Positions 59,482-64,000 of a DNA stretch of 64,000 nt are shown here, in pieces. Below the pieces are notes generated by a model, which had not been told where the DNA came from, ran no database searches, and worked only from the letters and a program-made list of their open reading frames with translations. Source of the DNA: Tateyamaria sp. ANG-S1 (GTDB lineage Bacteria > Pseudomonadota > Alphaproteobacteria > Rhodobacterales > Rhodobacteraceae); contig NZ_JWLL01000015.1 in assembly GCF_000814025.1 (NCBI RefSeq), positions 1 through 64,000 of the forward strand, given 5' to 3'. A program made the position numbers and the translations under genes. Position 1 is the first letter of the stretch. Every line of letters begins with the position of its first letter.

Positions 59482-60717
59482 ATGAACCCCGCACTCTTGG
59501 GATTGATAACCATCGCGCTTGGTGTTGGCGGGTGCGTTTTGTATTTCTGGGGATCGAACCAGATCCTCGACAAAGTGATCTTTCCGGCCAAGGGGCCGCA
59601 AGCGGGTCAGAACATCAACCGCGCCAACATGGTGCGTCCATGGCTCTTCCTGTTTCCTGCGATTTTCGCGCTGGGTCTGTACCTCGCCTACCCCGTGTTC
59701 GAGACGCTGCGCCTGTCGCTGACCGACCGTGACGCCGGTGGCGCTTTTGTCGGCCTTGCCAACTACAACCAGATGATGGCCGAACCCAAGTTCTGGGAAG
59801 CGCTGCGCAACAATATGTTGTGGCTGATCGTGGTGCCCGCCGCCTCGACCGCCTTTGGCTTGCTGGCCGCCCAACTGACCGACCGGATCAAGTGGGGCTC
59901 TGCCGCCAAGTCGCTCATCTTCATGCCAATGGCGATTTCATTCGTGGGTGCGGGTGTGATTTTCAAACTGGTGTATGAAGCACGCCCCGCGGATCAGGGG
60001 CAGATCGGTGTGCTGAACGCCGTGTGGCTGCAATTCGAGGGCGGCATCGGGTCGTTCCTGTTCCTACAGGCCTTGCCTGCGATTATGCTTTTGTCCTTTG
60101 CCGCGATTGTCGCCTATGTCGGCTGGATTTTCGTGCGCCCCATTGCCGAGAGCAAGGAGCGTGGCGGCGGCAAGGGCTATGTCCCGCTGCGCCTGTTTGT
60201 GGGTGCCGCAGCGCTTTACCTCGTCTACCTGTCGCTGTCGTCGCTGATCGGTCTGTTCACCTTCGACTTCCCCTACGGCCAGCCGCAAACATGGCTGACC
60301 ATCCCCTTCTGGAACAGCTTCCTCTTGATGGTGGTGCTGATCTGGATCCAGACCGGTTTTGCCATGGTGATCCTGTCCGCCGCCCTGCGCGGCATCCCCG
60401 AAGAAACGGTCGAGGCCGCGATCATCGACGGCGCTAACCCGTTCCAGATCTTCTTCAAGATCAAGGTGCCGCAGATCATGGGCACCATCGTGGTCGTCTG
60501 GACCACCATCACCATCGTCGTGCTCAAGGTCTTTGACATCGTGTTTGCGATGACCAACGGCCAGTGGGAGACGCAGGTTCTGGCCAATTATATGTACGAC
60601 AAGATGTTCCGCGCCAACGATTGGGGCGTTGGATCAGCCTCGGCCATCGTGATCATGCTGCTGGTGACGCCGATCCTTGTCTGGAACGTCTACAACGCCC
60701 GTAAGGAGATGAAGTAA
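59482..60717 (+). CDS. aglF: Alpha-glucoside ABC transporter permease
   Basis: A 411-residue inner-membrane protein of the MalF-like family. It is longer than the ~335 residues I would expect for AglF, because of an N-terminal helix with linker (1-50) and an extra helix-containing segment around 225-270 (ESKERGGGKGYVPLRLFVGA). The coupling loop EETVEAAIIDGANPFQIFFK is the EAA motif that contacts AglK. GGAGG lies upstream of the ATG. The stop overlaps aglG (TAATG). Confidence 0.92.
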   Translation: MNPALLGLITIALGVGGCVLYFWGSNQILDKVIFPAKGPQAGQNINRANMVRPWLFLFPAIFALGLYLAYPVFETLRLSLTDRDAGGAFVGLANYNQMMAEPKFWEALRNNMLWLIVVPAASTAFGLLAAQLTDRIKWGSAAKSLIFMPMAISFVGAGVIFKLVYEARPADQGQIGVLNAVWLQFEGGIGSFLFLQALPAIMLLSFAAIVAYVGWIFVRPIAESKERGGGKGYVPLRLFVGAAALYLVYLSLSSLIGLFTFDFPYGQPQTWLTIPFWNSFLLMVVLIWIQTGFAMVILSAALRGIPEETVEAAIIDGANPFQIFFKIKVPQIMGTIVVVWTTITIVVLKVFDIVFAMTNGQWETQVLANYMYDKMFRANDWGVGSASAIVIMLLVTPILVWNVYNARKEMK

Positions 60718-61871
60718 TGGACAACATCGCTGGTTCCAAATCGTCCCTGGGCTGGGCGGTTAACATCTCGGTCGTGCTGCTTGTCGCTCTGTGGGTGTTC
60801 CCGACCTTTGGGCTGCTTGTGTCGTCCTTCCGCACCGCCGACCAGATCGTTGGGTCGGGCTGGTGGGCGTCGATGTTCCCATCGGAGCAAACCGAACGCT
60901 TCCGCGCCTCGGCACCTGATGAAAACCGCGTCCAACGTGGCGATCTGTTCGTGGTCGAAGGCAACATCTTTGAAGAAAACGGCGGTGGCGGCGATATCCA
61001 AAGCTGGGGCACTTCGTCCCGTGCTGTGGATGCCTACCAACCCGGCGACGTGGCTGACCTGGGCGATGGTGAAACCTTCACTGTAGACGCCGACGGCAAT
61101 TACGCCTGGTCCGGCAACGAAGAGCAGATCAGCGGGCGGGGCCAACGCGCCTTTGTCACCGCCGAGACGCCGCCCGAGTTCACGACAGAGAATTACGTGA
61201 ACATCATGACCAGCGGGGACGCCAACGACAACATGGCCAAGGCGTTCTTTAACACGTTGACCGTGACCATCCCGGCCACGATCATTCCCATCGTCGTGGC
61301 TGCCTTCGCCGCCTATGCGCTGGCGTGGATGGACTTCCCGGGACGGGCGATCCTGATTGCCTGCGTTGTGGGCCTCTTGGTGGTGCCGCTGCAACTGGCG
61401 CTCATCCCGCTGCTCAAGCTGCATGTGGGGATCGGCATCGGCAAAGGATACCTCGGCGTCTGGCTCGCCCATACCGGCTTTGGCCTTCCGCTGGCGATAT
61501 ACCTCTTGCGAAATTACATGGTTGGCCTGCCCCGCGACATCATTGAAAACGCCAAGGTGGACGGCGCGACGGATTTCCAGATCTTCACCAAGATTATCCT
61601 CCCACTGTCGTTCCCCGCCTTGGCGTCCTTCGCGATCTTCCAGTTCCTGTGGACCTGGAACGACCTGCTGGTGGCCAAGGTGTTCCTGATTGACGCCACG
61701 GGGCAGACGACGGTGATGACCGACCAGATCGTGAACTTGCTTGGCACGCGCGGGGGAAATTGGGAAATCCTTGCCACGGCAGCCTTCGTGTCGATTGCAG
61801 TGCCGCTGTGCGTCTTCTTCGCAATGCAAAAATACCTGGTGCGCGGTTTGCTGGCCGGGTCGGTGAAATAG
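60717..61871 (+). CDS. aglG: Alpha-glucoside ABC transporter permease
   Basis: A 384-residue MalG-like inner-membrane permease. After the first helix (NISVVLLVALWVFPTFGLLV) comes a ~110-residue Asp/Gly-rich periplasmic loop (RTADQIVGSGWW to about residue 160), as in other AglG proteins. Five helices and the EAA loop DIIENAKVDGATDFQIFTKI follow. It ends MQKYLVRGLLAGSVK, a usual ending for this family. aglA starts 12 bp later. Confidence 0.93.
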   Translation: MDNIAGSKSSLGWAVNISVVLLVALWVFPTFGLLVSSFRTADQIVGSGWWASMFPSEQTERFRASAPDENRVQRGDLFVVEGNIFEENGGGGDIQSWGTSSRAVDAYQPGDVADLGDGETFTVDADGNYAWSGNEEQISGRGQRAFVTAETPPEFTTENYVNIMTSGDANDNMAKAFFNTLTVTIPATIIPIVVAAFAAYALAWMDFPGRAILIACVVGLLVVPLQLALIPLLKLHVGIGIGKGYLGVWLAHTGFGLPLAIYLLRNYMVGLPRDIIENAKVDGATDFQIFTKIILPLSFPALASFAIFQFLWTWNDLLVAKVFLIDATGQTTVMTDQIVNLLGTRGGNWEILATAAFVSIAVPLCVFFAMQKYLVRGLLAGSVK

Positions 61872-61882
61872 GACCTCCTTAC

Positions 61883-63538
<1,656 letters not shown>

Positions 63539-63589
63539 CCGAGGAAAACGGGGGGCGGGCCACCGCCTTCCCGAAGGGAGGGACCAAAC

Positions 63590-64000
63590 ATGGCCGATTT
63601 GAAACTGACCGAAGTCGAAAAGACATATGGCGGCACGGTCAACGTGCTCAACAACATCAACCTCGACATCCAGAAGGGCGAGTTGATCGTCTTTGTCGGC
63701 CCCTCGGGCTGCGGCAAGTCCACGCTGTTGCGCATGATTGCCGGGCTGGAAAAGATCACCGGCGGCACGCTTGAGATTGACGGCACGGTCGTGAACGACG
63801 TGCCCCCCGCCCAGCGCGGCATCGCCATGGTGTTCCAGTCTTACGCGCTCTACCCGCACATGACCGTGCGGGACAACATGACCTTTGCCCTGAAACTGGC
63901 GAAGAAATCTCAGTCAGAGATTGATGAGGCGGTGAACCGCGCTGCGCGAATCCTGCAGCTTGAACCCTATCTGGACCGCCTGCCCAAGGCACTGTCGGGT
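63590..64000 (+). CDS. aglK: Alpha-glucoside ABC transporter ATP-binding protein, cut by window end
   Basis: The first 137 residues of a MalK/UgpC-type ATPase. Walker A is GPSGCGKST (38-46), the Q-loop is [20 protein letters not shown], and the window ends in the signature (LPKALSG). AAGGGAGGG precedes the ATG. The C-terminal regulatory domain lies beyond the window. It energises AglEFG. Confidence 0.93.
   Translation, partial: MADLKLTEVEKTYGGTVNVLNNINLDIQKGELIVFVGPSGCGKSTLLRMIAGLEKITGGTLEIDGTVVNDVPPAQRGIAMVFQSYALYPHMTVRDNMTFALKLAKKSQSEIDEAVNRAARILQLEPYLDRLPKALSG

Noticed and set aside
60717-61871. Foreign insertion in AglG (long periplasmic loop)
   Set aside because: A large first periplasmic loop is normal for AglG-type permeases, and the length of 384 residues is as expected.

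Overview
The window reads as chromosomal sequence of a marine alphaproteobacterium of the Rhodobacterales (Roseobacter group). Reasons: high GC, tightly packed operons with ATGA, GTGA and TAATG overlaps, a demethylating glycine-betaine-type dehydrogenase, a TRAP transporter, an AglR-AglEFGAK alpha-glucoside operon in the rhizobial/roseobacter order, FnrL-type TTGAT-N4-ATCAA boxes, and short intergenic repeats of a kind common in this family. This assignment is inference from family knowledge; no rRNA gene is present to fix it.

Layout. 1-171 is a poor, G-rich edge ending in an interspersed repeat. 172-7288 holds the end of xanthine dehydrogenase (xdhB), its maturation factor xdhC, and a BmpA-type nucleoside/purine ABC transporter with one small unknown gene inserted between the two permeases. 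7371-13276 is mixed housekeeping: tautomerase, two unrelated muramidases, PPK2 behind an FnrL-type box, DUF2461, an aldo/keto reductase and an amino-acid-oxidase-like flavoprotein. 13362-20329 (minus strand) carries a dimethylglycine-dehydrogenase-type enzyme, D-lactate dehydrogenase, gamma-glutamyltransferase and a 2-hydroxyacid reductase. 20428-23473 holds an SH3 protein, a collapsed RidA remnant, a quinone oxidoreductase and a BON-MscS channel.

A tRNA-Gln (23537-23612) borders a lower-GC insert (about 23613-27250) with a transposase scrap, a membrane coiled-coil gene interrupted by two in-frame TAG codons, and a divergent SH3 plus metallo-beta-lactamase-fold (ComEC-like) gene. After it comes a cobalamin-riboswitch operon (31320 down to 27350): DUF1636 protein, SBP_5-type binding protein and two permeases, with the usual ATPases missing exactly at the insert boundary. 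Then follow a cyclooxygenase-like haem peroxidase, an RND efflux pair, and a GlxA regulator divergent from an acyl-CoA dehydrogenase/acyl-CoA ligase/CaiD operon. Next are a di-haem peroxidase, a Sel1 protein, a PEP-mutase-family enzyme, a class D beta-lactamase-like protein and an SRPBCC protein.

47572-55304 is the most interesting block: a monooxygenase (LLM/SsuD type), an aldo/keto reductase and a flavin reductase overlap in one operon with a TRAP transporter, divergent from a GntR regulator and a Gfo/Idh/MocA protein. This gene set matches the sulfoquinovose monooxygenase (sulfo-SMO) pathway, with TRAP uptake in place of the ABC importer and a possible NAD-dependent glycosidase in place of GH31. 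It sits next to a GH1 glucosidase and aglR-aglEFGAK (55394-64000, aglK cut by the window end), where two identical AglR-type operators lie 148 bp apart.
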